A DNA stretch of 64,000 nt from Tomocerus qinae (Eukaryota; Arthropoda; Collembola; Entomobryomorpha; Tomoceridae), in the NCBI GenBank assembly GCA_020055645.1, contig CM034549.1:27921930-27985929 (forward strand). Direction: 5' to 3'. Below are positions 12,682-27,600 of this stretch, piece by piece. The translations under genes were made by a program, and so were the position numbers. The notes beneath the pieces were generated by a model. That model saw only the letters and a list, made by a program, of their open reading frames with translations. It did not search any database and was not told where the DNA came from. Every line of letters begins with the position of its first letter. Position 1 is the stretch's first letter.

Positions 12682-15600
12682 TTAAAAAGAGGGATAATCT
12701 TCTGGTAAAAGTGGACTCTGTAGAATGGCCGAAGCCGCGTCCAAAGAGCGGACCAAAGAGGCAATTTTTTGTGAAGCCGTCGTACGCCAATCATGACAGA
12801 TGCTGAAACTATTCCCCTTCTCGGCATTTACTGCTTCTTCACCATTTCCTACGAGTTGGCTGGAAATTGTACTGGTGCTGGGGTAGCTAGGACTTCTCGT
12901 CGAGCTCTCAGAATCCCTCTTCTCGCTGATATCTTCATCCTTCACTTTCCTCTGCTCCACTGAATTCGTAGTGTTAACTTTGACTTTCACTCTATTCTTC
13001 ATGTCACCGTTGCGCTTCTTCAGACTGCTCATCTTCGTACGCGGCTCCGGCTCAACCACACTTTCCCTTCCGCAATCCAGAGCAGCACGCACTTTCGGGA
13101 AAAAGTACTCTTTTGAAGAAACACTCGAAGACCCCGTTGACGTCGAGGCGTTCCCACTCGCCAACTCCTTCCCTTTATACAACGGACGAGATGTCATCTC
13201 ACTGCTTGATGTAAACCCTATGATCTGGTGCTTGTACCCATCTGAGTTACGAGCTAAAAATGCACGCTCCAACTCCAGCAACTTGTCATTCACTATACGA
13301 TGATACAAATTCTTCCTGTAATTAACCAACAAAAACTTCGACATCATTCTCAAATATTAATCATGCATCAATTTTCTTTTTGCTACAATTCTAATAGATA
13401 AATTGGTACATCACTATCTATGGTTTCATATTCAAGCAGCAAAATAAAGTGATTATGCAAATGTGCATCAAATAATAATGTTGCCTAATTGAAATATCAT
13501 TATGAAAGTAGAAACACGGCTATTTAAACATTTAGGCGCTTTTTCTTTAAGGATATTTCTACTGGTAGCATTTTGGTAGCAATGTTAATGATACAGAATA
13601 AAATGCAGGAAATACTGATGTATTTAATAGCTAAAACTTTATCATACAACATGTGAATGAGTAAAAATGTAGGAAGCTGAAATAAACTTGCCTTCCTCTG
13701 TGCGGAGCAGGTGCATTTGACTTGTCGTTCTCATTACCCACCGCAGAACGGTTATGCAGCTCTGATTTAAAGTTGTCCCCAATCACTTCCAATTTCATAA
13801 CGGCAGCTTGCAAGTACGCTGCTCATGAAAAAACATTCTTATATTTACGAGTGTGACCATTCACAAAGCTTTACGAGTTGGCTTGACATCTAAACGTCTA
13901 CTCTGCTCTAGATAGAGGCAGTAGTGGGTTATGTTATGTTGCCGGTATCTGCTATTGCACATTGTGTGGGTTGCAATATACATTTACCGTATTTACCGAA
14001 TTAGTTGACATCCTGACATCACAACCTCAGAGAGTTATCTTTATGAGAAAAAGTAATTATTGTTTGCCTCTGTGAGCTATTACTTCTGCACGATTTAACT
14101 ATTGTTTCATTTTTGATTTACCTTGCTAGTGAATGACATCAGTTCAGCGTGCCCAATAAAACTATCTTACAACACAGTCAAGTAGGACTTATCCATGTAT
14201 ATTGTCCATCAAAATTAGATGACATAATTTGTCCAGACGAACTTGATCAAAATATCGGGTGTGAAATAATATATTTTAATTTAATGTCAGCGTCCATGAC
14301 TTTTCTTTAATGCGAAAATAATAATTTTAGAAACTGTTACACAACAGGTTTCAGCGCTTTCTCAGTTTTCTCACACAAAAATTGTAATTGGAAGGGATGG
14401 GGGAAATTAGAAAGGGTGAACTAATTCGATAAATACGGTAAGAACATTATTGTCAGTAGTTGGTAGTAACTCTACATATTACACAAGAGTTCTACATACA
14501 TACCTATACTAACAATCAGAATCATGGTATCTGATTGTGAAGCGTGAGGATAAGTATATCTAAGTAAGTAGAGTTGTATGTGTATGTGTGTGTGGTTGGT
14601 GTTAGCTTCGTAACGTGTGAATCACCATCAGGACAGTTATAGGGACAGAAAGAACTATTCTTTCTCTCCCTAAGAGAGTTGTGGCGCCTGTCATTTCTAC
14701 CAGAAAAGTTAGTGAGCATAAATCAACGGATTTAGGCGATCCAGTTGAGACGGTGACTTGCCTAGACTAAACTAAAGTACGCTCAGTCACTTGTGTATGT
14801 ATGTGAATGGTTCAAGAGTGAAAGTGAGAAAGAAGAAAGCAATAGGAGGAGAAGAGGATCAAAATTCGATTTACCAATCGATAAATTGGCTTTGTGCAAG
14901 TCCTCTTGGTACTCAGCCATAAAATGGTCAAATCCCTTCTGGATCTCTTTTAAGTAGTCACCCACGTTGATCGGGAGCGCTGTCGAGTCTGCCAAGAGCA
15001 GTACAATCTCGCTGATTATTCTCCCTGTAAAGTACACAATACTTTCACTCACTTTCTTTTAAACTTTTAATCATGCCCCTACTTTCCCTGTATTTACTAG
15101 GAAATTCACTTTAATCAATCTAAGAGCATAGAGTAACAATATGTATAATAAATTCAAACTATTCTATCTGAATTGTGTCTACGAGTTGTACGAGGATTTT
15201 ATCCGTAATTGATTTGAGCATAAGATAGTAGTAACACTAAAAGAGTATCGCTTAAGGCTTACCCAAAGCTTCCGATCCTTTGAAGTTGGAGTCAACATGC
15301 TTAACGAAATTGTCGAATGTGTCGAAGGCGGTCTGGAACAGAGGGTAGTCATAGTCCTGCCAAATATACATTTCCCTTTTAAAATCCCACGCAAATGCTT
15401 TACACTAATAGTAAATTGATATACAATCCCAACTGAAATATTCATTACAGAACACTTTGCATAAAAGGCGGAACATCAAAGCTACTATTGTGTTACAAGT
15501 TGCAAAGACCTATAAAAAATAAATTATTACATTGTTCAATGGTTCATAATTGAACAAGTGGAAGTTGGGTATTTTATTAATTTCCCTCTGAACTTACTGC

Positions 15601-18600
15601 AGAACGGTTCTAGTACTATAGAGGAGGTACTTTATCATTTATCCTTCCCATAATGCATACCTATATAGAAACTCGTCAACGCGTACAAGAGACTGCTTGA
15701 AACCAGATATTAGAAACATACTTATACACTTCATTACATCTCAAATTGACAACGAGAGCGGCTTCTTTAGAGTAAGTAGAGCACAAACACATTCCAGCCT
15801 GGCCTAGTACTTAATTACAGAGTAATGAACGTTTTTTCAAGCTAATTAGCGTACACTGGCGAAATGGGAGCATTCTATTAGCCATTTATGTACTTCAATT
15901 AATTAGCACGCCAAAGAACATAACTCTCATACAATTATAGGGACAAAGTGCTTTCATCTAGGATAAAGTATCTACGATATTATTAGTAAAACTACGCTCT
16001 AGGTTTACCTTTACACAGAGTATATCTGAGTTAATGTCTATGAAATTCTATTCTCTTCAGCAGAGCTGTTAGTTGATACTGTAGTAGTAGACTTCCTCAT
16101 TACTTACACAATTTCGCTAAAATGATGGAGTTAACTTTACCTTCCCGTTTAAGGTCCAATGTACTAGAAGGTGTATCCAGGAAATCAAATTACACCTCAT
16201 TCAATGCTCGGAAGAAGAAACTGGAGGGAAGTACGACTAGGCAAGTTCTAAGCACTTATAGAAAACAGTTTGCATTGCATCACACACAGGGAAGATATCT
16301 TTTATTTGCTAATGGGCTCATGTCACTCCTCTGTCCTTCTAACGTATGGAAGTAATTAGATGGGAATGAAACTGTGAGAGCGTGAACCGTACTGAACCTA
16401 ACCGTGCGTCCTTCGTGTCTCAAATCAAGTCAAGTCAAAACTTCCAACTTACGTACTACTGAGACTATAATAGAAAGAACGTGGCAGAGCAACCAAACGT
16501 CACGACATTATTCTGACTGTTTTCTTTCTTTACTAAACTTCCTTTTCTTTCTTTAACTATAATATCCACAGACTACGGGACTCCTTCTCAGAATGTATGA
16601 CTATAAAAAACTATCATTACAAGCACCTACAAATATAAGGGTACGGATATCCAGGAAAATTACTACACGTTCTATAGCCTCTACTATAGAAAAATAAAGA
16701 CCTGTACCACTGTGCGTAGATACCATTTTCTTTTTTCAAGCATTAATTTTCGGGTATCTTTCCGAGTTAGTAAACTGTGTAGCAGAGCAGAGTTGAAGGG
16801 CATAAAACTAAAAGCACACGAATCGGAAGAATAAAAGGGGGATCCGAATTCAAACGCAACTAATCCAACTAGTCTTTTATCTAATAAACTATGCAGAGAT
16901 AGTGATAGGCGGAAGATACGTTAAAATCGTTGAAATACTTTGTGCAAAAGTAGTGTGAATACCTAAGTTGGAAATAATGATTTTGAGAACATACCTTTGG
17001 GCTATTGGAGACGCAGAGTCGGATGAAAGGGATTCCCAGGTTGCCGAGGAAGGCAAAGGAAGGCTCATCAGCAGAGACATGTGAGAAGAACTCAATATTG
17101 GTCGCATTGTCTGATACGGAAACGTCGCCGTGCCTAAGTCTTGCGATTGCTTTTCGTGCTACTTCCCGCAACAGAGGTGACGAGTAAACCTGGAGAGTGT
17201 GATTACCCCGGAGAACTCCATGACTTAAGTCAATGTACGCTATGGCCCGTGTTCCAATTTCAAAATGATGCTCCTGCTCCAAACAACCAACACAGTATTT
17301 TACATACACTTGTAAATAACTTATAAATTCATCCGAGGAGACATTACTTCTTAGCTTATCATGTCTTCCCCACAGTCTCTCTACACTCACTCAGCCATGA
17401 CGCCACGAGTTACTACCTTCCTTAAATATTCATTACTCCGAATTCATATAACTACCTAACACAGTCAGTCTCATACACAGTTTATACATGCACCCAGTTA
17501 CCGATATTTACAAACCACTTAGGTATGTCTCACTTCTCTATACGCCCACATATCTTTAGAGATTTCTTTTAAAACCAGGCACTAAACCCACTTGCATGAT
17601 TTTCGCATAAATTTAGTGATAGTATTCACAATATGCCGGAGTGAAGACTTTCATCGAGTTTCATCCCAATCATTTAGGCATTGAGCTTAGGATTTATTGA
17701 TACCTCAATCTCAGCTATCAGTTCTGCAGTTTATTGCACCCATGTTGTATGCAATGTCGCGTTTGGAGACACCCACTTGAATCAAATGACATTTATGCCC
17801 TCAAGTTGCAAAACCTAAATTCGCTAGAATCATTTAGTAGTTACCGATTCAACCTGGTCCCCTATCCATAATACCTGATCCTGGTTCCCTATCCATAATT
17901 CAACCTGGTCCCCTGTCCCTCATCTTTGCATTCATAAAACAGTCACCATATAATATAACCAAATACTGCTGAGTTTCTCATCTTATTCACATCATCAAGA
18001 CATCACATCAAAAGTTTTGGGAGACTCAGCATTAGTCATCATAAACTTTACTCATCCCACTCAACAACAGTTAGTTCTAAAAATTCCTATTTGTGGGCGT
18101 AATAAAAGAAAAAGGAATCACGTAGGATTTTTATCTGTTGGCTGTCACAGGTAAAAGAAAGTATGAGTGAGTGGTGTACAATGTATGTACATGGGTAATT
18201 ACGTGTTACATTTATGTGTTTACTAGGACGGGTACATGAAAAAAATGTTGAAGCTCTCTCTCTGGGCTTGGATTCCATAAAACATTAGCCACCTTCTACA
18301 TATTACATGACAGTGGTATAACATATAGCATATGTCTCTTTTTATAAATTAGAAATGGGACATACACGGTTGAATAAACCTTGTTTCACGAAAGTATTTT
18401 CAATAAAATAGTTGTAACTGTTAGTTGTATGTAGTGGAGAGACAGATATTTGGAGTCTAGTCTAATCGTTGGCATTATGAAGAGAGGGAAGGACATGGCC
18501 ATAAGGAATGGATGCAGAACGAAGAGTAGGTTCGGGTAGTGCAATGTGTGGTATAGTAGGTAGTGAGTGGGAATGTATGTAAGTAATATGGGAAAGTAGA

Positions 18601-21600
18601 CTGGCCGTAGTGAACTGATGTCTGGTCTGACTTGTCTTGACTAACAACCCGAAGACTCTCTGAGTTTTATCTTTTGACTCGACCATAGTTACAGTTTCCG
18701 TCTCCATTTCCTCCCGAGAGAAATGGGCTACCAGAAAAAAGACAGAGGGAAAATGGATCGAGTTCTTTTCCACATTCAAGCCATGCTTTTCTATAAGTAC
18801 CAATGTAGAATTGCATGTGCTTTGCACCACTATACTTTCACCAGCTCTAGCTTACCGGGATCTGATGCGGAGAGAAAGGAGAGAGAGTGCAAGTCAGGGG
18901 AGAGAGAGTCTTGTAGACAAGACAGGACAGTCTGATACTGTCCTGTATGTATGTAGCTAGTGCTAGGTGCTATCTGGGTAAAAGTATCTAATGCCATACA
19001 ATACAATAATGCATAAGTGTCTTCTACACCACCACACAGAGAGGATAATACGCTAAAACTATTACCAGTGCCCAGCGACCTATTATATATATTAGACTGG
19101 TGTGCTTATAGAAGTGCAACTGATTCAGGACAGATATTTCTTGTACTTTGTACTTGTGTCATTGTATTCAGCCCATTCTATATTTTCGTGAATGGGAGTA
19201 AACTGTTAGTATTACTATTTCCTCGGTCGTAGCAGATAGATAAAAGCATGTCCATATGACAGGAGGAAAAGGGAGACGGAGAAGTGCAGAGAATTCCAAA
19301 GAATTTCCGTAAAGTATCGTAGAGCTGAGTAATTTAATTCACGTCGGGTCATAGTCATAGTCATACACCTAGATTGTTAGTTTGTACTTTATCGCAGACT
19401 TTCCCTCCACATTCAGTGGCAAGAAACAAGGGAAAGCCAAACAGCCAAGATGTAACTTTAAGGAAGTAGAATATAAATACTACCATCTCTTTCTACACTA
19501 ACTACAGATACACATGCACTTTACTATCTCCTATAATGATACATCACGCTATTACATACATGCACTCTGATTGTTATACATATAGTAAGTAGCAAACCTA
19601 TAAAACGGTGCTACTACTGCATATAGGCAGATGATATTAAGACGAAAAATATTTCATTTTGTCTATGTAGTACTTATATGCGTTCAAGAATAAGTACTAA
19701 GACTCTATCTGCCTGTTTGCATTTCAAGACGTTAGCTGTGACTTTTACTTGTACCTAGTCTGCACTCTCAAGTCGACAGTCGAAACGGAATTTGAATTTG
19801 AACACAGTGATATACATCGCATGGAGGAAGTAGGGAGTTGAGTATTTGTAGTGAGAGTGAGACGAGACGGAAAGACATATTTGCAGCAACTCGCATGTTA
19901 TTCACATTCCACTCACCTGCAACCAGTGCGACAAACCCGAGGAAGAATACAGATTTGCATCCCACGACACGAATAATATGGATCTTCGAGGACGCCAACC
20001 CTTCTGCAAAGCGGAAGTGAATACCCGGGCCATTTCCGTTGTAATCGCCAGTCCTATCCCAGGATCTCCAGCTCCGTAAGTCCAGGAGTCGTGTGAACAA
20101 CCGACAATTACGTACCTGCTCATACAAACATATACTATTATGGCTGCATAATTTTATTGTTATACTCATACATACATTTTCACTCTGTAAATATTTGCTA
20201 ACTTCCTAACCAGCTTCGTGCATGACTATGAATATGGAATCAGCCTGCACTTGCCCACACACTTCACTATATACTATTGCACTTTCGCTTTAAAACACTG
20301 AAAAATTACATGCTTGAGTAGTTTATGAATACAGTTACCTATCCGACTCTGAAACTCCTGGAATCGCAGCAACGAGATTGAAAACATTGCTTGATTTGGG
20401 CTCGTTGAAAACCTTCATGCGAACTTGTTGTAAGCCACCAAAGAAATAAGGCGTCTTCAAAGCACCCTGCCAATCCTCTGGAGCTTTCTTCCCTTCTTGC
20501 TTTAACCTGTGAATAGAAACAGTCACAAAATCGAATTTTTTTGTATATTCCAGATTTCATGCGATACACAAGTTCAGACATTTCTAATATCAATATTACA
20601 TATTATATAACATCAAAAATGCGCTTATATATATTCTACCTTTGTTCATGATGTGTCAAGTGTTTGCATATATTTTTCTGTATCTAGTGAACTTTACAAT
20701 TCTACCAACTAGAATGCAGTAGTACATATTCTATTTATTACCTATACTTGAGCAGCATAAATGTAATTTTTGATACCTATTCGTTATATGAATTTTCAAA
20801 ATTCGCTGCCTACCTGTAATTCTGTCTTTAAATTCGATTTTATCAGATCGATATGTCTACAGATAATCGACAAATCCAGAGTTTCGAAGACATGCTAAAT
20901 GAACTATGGCCTACATATTATGCGTTTATTATCAGAGCTAGTTTGCGAAAGTTCATCTTTAAAAAGGATTTAAGAATTGAAGAAATAATGGAAGGCTAAT
21001 CAGCGTTAATAATTAATCAATAATTGGAATAATAAAACTTTACTTTATGTATGTGCATGCCTACTTTATACTAAAACTTGTTTCATAATACGGCAATACG
21101 TAATTGAGCTGTTTGGAAATAGTTATTGGTTGCTTGCAGCGAAGTGAGGGTAATGCATTGAAGCTATGAATTTCAAAAGTATGCAGAGTTCGCTTTTCAA
21201 AATCGATTTGCTTACAAGTCAAACTGAGTTAGTAGTTCTTTGTAGTCTCTTCGGTAGTGCTTTTAATAACATGTACGAGTGGATGCTACCATTTATGTCT
21301 ATTTCAGAATGTAGTATTCATGTGGAAGAAAACAGAAATGTAAACTGCTACACTTTGTGTAGTATAAAATATAATAATGCGCATATATCTGGATGTAATG
21401 TTCATAGTTAGGTATATATAAACAAGAAAAGTAATGTGAGATTACCCGAGCAGATGCTCTGCATCCGTGAAGCCAATCGTGTGACATGGAATGCCCCAAT
21501 TCCCTTTCTGCTTCTATGGAAAAAGAGCAAAGAGAAAGTTGAGCCCAAACTACAACCAATAGATTACAACATCAAAGATACTCTAAGCTGAGAATATGCA

Positions 21601-24600
21601 GAGGCCATTAAATAGTTACATGTAAAAAGCGCCCAAGTCTAAATTCATGACTTGAGGGATGACAAGGGCAGAGACCAAACTACCGACTACTACATCAATA
21701 CTTTGTATTACAAATCTATACATACAATTTACTAATGCATTCAACGTTTGTATTTACCTACCTAGTACCTACTACCTAGGTACTGTCCAAATTAAAGATT
21801 GACATTTATTAAATGAAAATCCTATCCTAATCCCAATACAGATATTCGAAGATAGTGAAGGCATAACTGTTAACCTTAAGAGATATGATTGAAAAATTAA
21901 CTATTCTAGCAAAAATTAACGCATAACGTGCGCGTATTTAATTGCATTGAGGAAAAACAACCTAAATTGATTAAAATTGAATATAACATGGACAATCAGA
22001 TTAAATTGGAAAATAAGCCTCCTGTTGTTGAATAAATTAAAGTTGGGTCTGAAATGTCGATCAATGTTGATATGTAGACTTTGTTAAATCAGCAAAACCA
22101 TTAGCATCAGGGAGCTAACAAGCTAATGCACAATATTATTCTCATTTCTGTCATTGCCCGTACAACAGCATACATGTAGGTACAATTGTAGAGGATCTGT
22201 ATTTGAACAATAATGGAACTGAATGTAACTTGTCTGCCAAAAGTTACAGAACTATAGTGGAAAGGAACTAAGAGAATGCAGGGCGGTTCAGGAAACTGGT
22301 CTAGAGAGAGAGAGTCCGTTGACTGTAGTTGGAGGAGGGTAGAATATATTATTTGTCTTGGTATGTACTTACTTGATTTGGTTTACTAATACTGGATATT
22401 AGAGTTCTGGACTAATGTACTTACCTCCTATGTCCTATAAAACAAATTCACTATTTGTACTTTTGCCTCATCAGTGAGTAAACCACACCATGCACCATTT
22501 CGTAGAGTATTGCGTATATGGAAACTAAATAAGTCGGAGCCAAGAGGTATTTGAACTACATATATATTTATCAGTATACATTACTCTGAGTAGAGAGCAT
22601 ACTTACATGTTGGTGTCTCATGCAAAGCTTTACGATTTCTAGTATTCGTAGAAACTCTACTGTCACCATAATTTCCTTGCGGTTTGTATCCACGATACCA
22701 GAACTTTATCCATAGAAAGTAGCTTAAGTTATATATAAATCGTTGCGTAATGTCGTCAGCAATGTTATGCGAGCAATTTATAGTGTACTATTGTGTAGAC
22801 ATATATAGTTTGTGAGTAGAAAGTAGTGTAAGTCTGTTTATATAATTTTACCTCAAAGTTAACTGGAGTGACTCTAATACTAAATAAGTAAGGTAATGCA
22901 GAACATTGTCCAAAATTTCTGTTCATTGTAGTGCATTAAATACTTAGGTAGGTATAATAATACTCGCTAAACTTTGATAAGTCTATCTATATAATAATGT
23001 GTAGCTGATTTAGGCTACAATTATCTATCTGTCTCCAAAGCCCTGTCCTAAATATAAGATTCTTCGCCATAGTCTATTACAGCAAGACATGCCTTTGAAT
23101 TAAGCTAGTTTAACTCTAGACTCGAGTTAACTATCGTTTGCTCTTCTTATTCTTGGAAAAAATTAATTGGTTGTCCTCCCTTGCTAATTGGATTGTGCTT
23201 GGAATCAACTTGTGAATTTTCAACTTGAGCTCAGCTCTTCACCGAAGAATAATGGGGAAAGTTTTTATTGGTATGGATTATACTTATTAGCTATTTCTTC
23301 TCTCTCCACTCCATGAATAGTATACGACATGCTCTACATTCTCTATATCGTTCAACCCAACTCTTAACTGGTATGGTGAATGTATTTTACTAGTTCCCTT
23401 AATGAAATTGAATTGAGTTGATGGCAAATTTCCAAACAATTTGGCCAATGCAATGGATTATTTTCCTAATACAGATACAGGATACAGCACTATCTGTACT
23501 ATTTTCCTGATGAGGAGCACTGGACTGACTAGCATATTGAATCCCCACAGTACAGCGTACTACAAAACCACTTTACGTATAGCAAGTACTAAAAGAAATA
23601 GTGCATCACCGAGAAGAATGGATTAATTGTTATGCTACTAGAGTGAACATTAGGCTATATCTACTAAAGTCCAATTCCCAGCTTAATGAAAAGGAGTGAG
23701 TATTTAAGTAAGCAAATACTAATACCAGAGGGTTAGGATAATGTTCATAGTACTATCTAGCAAAGTGAATGAGTTTGTTAATGTATATCTATTACAAATT
23801 AAAACCATATGCATTTGGGTGCATTTACATATTAAATTCGGCTATGTATTCCCTTTACACAAACTGTGCATTAACTTCAACTACCTACATACATACACAG
23901 TTCTGTATATCCGTATGATTAGACTAACATGATCCTGCTTTAAAAGGATACATATCTCTTACCAAATGAATGTTCTCGTATCAAAATTCAATTAGAGAGA
24001 AATTCATTTATTATTACCGATATTATGGAGACTGCGAGCAATAAGAGATTGCCAGGTTATTCTTGTTGTGACTCCCATCATGGCATCGATTCATGATTAC
24101 ATGTAAGCTCCATTACGCAATTAATGAAAAGGATAGGTATAATCTAATGTGATGTTATGAACATGAACATGAGAATGAGGGGGTTATTGTCAGTAATCAT
24201 TAGTCATGTTGAAGCGCATTCGAGTCAACTCAAGTCAACTCCTCGCCACACTTTTAACTAGTATAATATGTCAATTAGGTAATAGTCTAGTGTACTTGGA
24301 ACAACTATTCTTGCATTAACTCGAGAGAATGGAGATATCATATTACAAATTGGACATCAATAACTCTTACATATATCTCGGAGATAACTATCATAGTGGC
24401 CACCGATAATAATAAAACGCACTATAGCGGAAAGCTTAGCTTCTCAACTTACAATTAGTAACTAAGAGTAAGTTAAGCTTTAGGTTTAGGGGCTATAATA
24501 GCTGGAACTTACTTGATACTCGTGAACCTGTCCTACTGTAAGAAGTGTGCTTCTGCGAATAGCTACTCCAGGCATCAAGGGGCCAATATCCTCTGGATCT

Positions 24601-27600
24601 GGGTAGAAAATAATCCCTCGTACTCCAAAAGCCATGGCTGTAGCAACCTAGACATAGAATTTTAGTCTCAAAAGTTGATACATTTTATTACATGGAAAGA
24701 GTGCAACTGGCAAAAATTATTTATGCGATGACAACTTCCCCTTTTGTGCGGGAAGTTGTCGCTTATTCAAATCTAAAGTAGTGTTTGCTATTTATGTTGG
24801 GGGAAAATAATTGACACTGAAGGGAAGTTGGGTTAAAATAATCAGGAAGCATTGACAGGTGAGATATTAAATTTTGATATTTTTGAAAGGGGAAGAGATT
24901 GCAGGTGTGGATCATAAGAAAAGATTTATTAGAATGCGCCTGAAATCAGGCTACGTGTCATCCTCGTAAAATAGCATTTGCTCACCACTTTTGATGGATG
25001 AAGACTTCCGAATCGTATCAATGCTATTGATCCATTGAGAAGAACTCCTGAGGATCTTAGTAACTGCAAATCTTCGTAACGACCGTAATGCCCATAAACA
25101 AGCGTCCCTGTGGAGTCATCCAGACGAGATTTTACAACCTTTCATCATTTTAATGGCTTTAAGAGACATTCTCCACCCCTCTAATCCAGCCCTCAGACCA
25201 AATACATATTTTCCGCAACTTACCTTTTAAGGAGACAAGATTCTTCCTATTTATAACAACAGCACTCTTCCCTCCCTCCTAATATCTCTGCGTAATGTGT
25301 ACTTGCTTATATCCTCGAGCATTAAAATAACTATATTCATAGTCCCATAATATTACGTCTCTATTTTATTTCCCCTACGCTTCCATTCCTTTCTATTTAT
25401 TACTCTGCTATCGAGAAGACCCGGCGTCGAGTGTCTAGTCTTCCCTGGACTGGCACGAAATTTTCCTACGATTTCTAGCATAATGACAAAAGTTGACTGG
25501 ATACAGATAGACATACCTATTATGCTTCCAAGCTTTTGTTTGACTTTCGTCCGTTAGTTTTAAGAAAGGGGAACAGTGTGTGTACGCAACTGAAATCAGT
25601 CCCAGACAAAAAACTACACTCTATATATAGCACTCAGCAACTATAGTATTTCTTTAACAACAAAAGGAGCCATTAAAACCTATTTATTTCCGCTTTAATG
25701 CCATTCCCAGGACAGAACCAATCTTCACAACTAGACAAGTACGCAACAGACAACATCCTTTCAATCTTATCATTTCATTTTGTAGCCCAAGTTCTAGTTC
25801 CTCTCTTTTATACAGCTAGTTAACCGGAGAAAGTACTTTTACTCGTTTTCTGTCTCCTTCTCTACTTGAATCAATCGATTGACTACAGATATTATGACAA
25901 CAGTCTTTCCTCTTTTATTTCCCCTAAAGATATTATTTTTTTACAGCTGGTTTCCTCCGAAATGAGTTTCTTTAATTAAGTTTTTGTCTGCCATCATCGT
26001 AGTTTAAATGTTCACAGCGTGGCTAGCCCACCGTCATTGGACATAACATCCTAGGTATTTATTTATTATACCTAATTTCAAATAGGTTATACAGAAGTTA
26101 TGAGCAGATTTATCAATAAAATTGTAGATGCTTACCATTGATGTTTCCAGGAGGTGAAAAAGCAATCATCGGTCGAGCATTTGGCAGATTCACGCTGTCG
26201 CCAATTTGTGAAGTAGTAAAAACAACGGATCCATTTCCATCGAAAGCCTCGACAAAATTGAAATTTTCTGTTCTGAAATACAGCAAAAAACACAATTTAA
26301 GACTGTTGATGATAATATTAGACTTTAAAACATTTACATTCATAATGTGATATTTAGATCACAATTATTCATGGAATATTGTAAGATTATATCATATCCA
26401 TAGTTGTTTTAAGATTTGTCACATCTAACAATTTGCTGAGACTTTAAGAAATGTGCATTGTGAGAGGCATTGCTTAAGGGTAGAATCCTTCTGTAAGCCA
26501 CAACCTTTCACCTATTGCTTCTAAACTTCCCTAGATAAATCAGATTATGCTACTAATAGACTCGTAGGAAGGTAAATGTTTTATGCAGTTGGCGAAAACT
26601 TTAAAGTTGTCAATCAATTTTCGACATTAGATTTACTTCGTAACAATAAAATCTGATAATCTGAAGTTTGGTCGGCAATCAGTGAAAAATTGTGTGTAGG
26701 AAGGTTGTAAATGCATTGAATGGAGTACTTTCAAAATCACCACCGCTCCTTAATGCTTATGCCTTAGAAATAAGTAGGCCATAAAAATTAGCAGCTTTAG
26801 AAACATTGGATCGATAGATTTTTCGGTGGTATATTGGGAAGATGAGGGTTTAAAAATTCAAGAAACGGACTGGTTGTTATATTATGGTTAGAGTAGTAGG
26901 TATTACCGTATAAAAGGCCATCAACCTCCAATCGCAAATTCAAATGGACATTATTGGTGGAGGAAATGTTTGGACTGGTCAAGGAGGAAAGTAGTATAGA
27001 GAGCGGCGGATGTATAAAGTGGAACCACGAATGAGCAGTTGTGCTTTGTTTAGCCTAACATTCAAAAGTTAATGGAATGGAATGGTCAATGAGGCAAATC
27101 GAAAAGTGTACATTGAGATAGATTCACAAAGTCTTGTACAAATAGGAGCTAAGGGCAATAAGGAGACAAAGTTCTCTTTGCATTGTCTACTTGGATGTAA
27201 AAGAAAGTATTGCCATTAGATTGGCTAAGCTAACTGGCCAGAGCACAGCTCTGCGAATTTGGGAACACACAAACCCACCCACGGATATAAGTATGAAACA
27301 TGTATCACGTAAATACGTATTTACGTATACATCCTCCTGTTAAATGGCATTTATAGACGGTATCTAGTTCGAGGAGAAAGTACGTAGTATGCAGTTTAGT
27401 TACTAAACGGAAGAAACTTTCCTTTTTCATCGCATTTCTTTCTGTGTACTTTAATATTTATTTCAGGGATTCTATCGCAGTGCGTATGTAGAATCGAATT
27501 CTTCGGTATCTCCCGAATCAAGGATCTAATGTATAAAAGATATCTGCAGGAAACTACACTATTTGAAAGGACAAGGACGGATGAAGTGTTGATTCTTTTT

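Noticed and set aside
12431..12790. 119-codon minus-strand open frame overlapping the end of the NAALADL2-like gene
   Set aside because: It is a different frame over the last exon and the 3' UTR. The in-frame reading with the dimerisation domain ending EDYPSF is clearly the real one.
16122..16355. 77-codon plus-strand open frame with two ATGs, inside intron 10 of the NAALADL2-like gene
   Set aside because: No motif, no supporting splice sites and no neighbouring exon; likely chance.
24433..24482. Imperfect inverted repeat with AAGCTTA and ACTTAC arms
   Set aside because: One arm is split by 8 extra bases and the sequence is low in complexity; likely chance.
25108..25140. Upstream acceptor (ATGAAAG) for exon 5 of the NAALADL2-like gene, adding VVKSRLDDST
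   Set aside because: It gives the wrong phase after exon 4. The acceptor CTCCACAG at 25108 joins in frame and restores the family pattern G-x-LVY.
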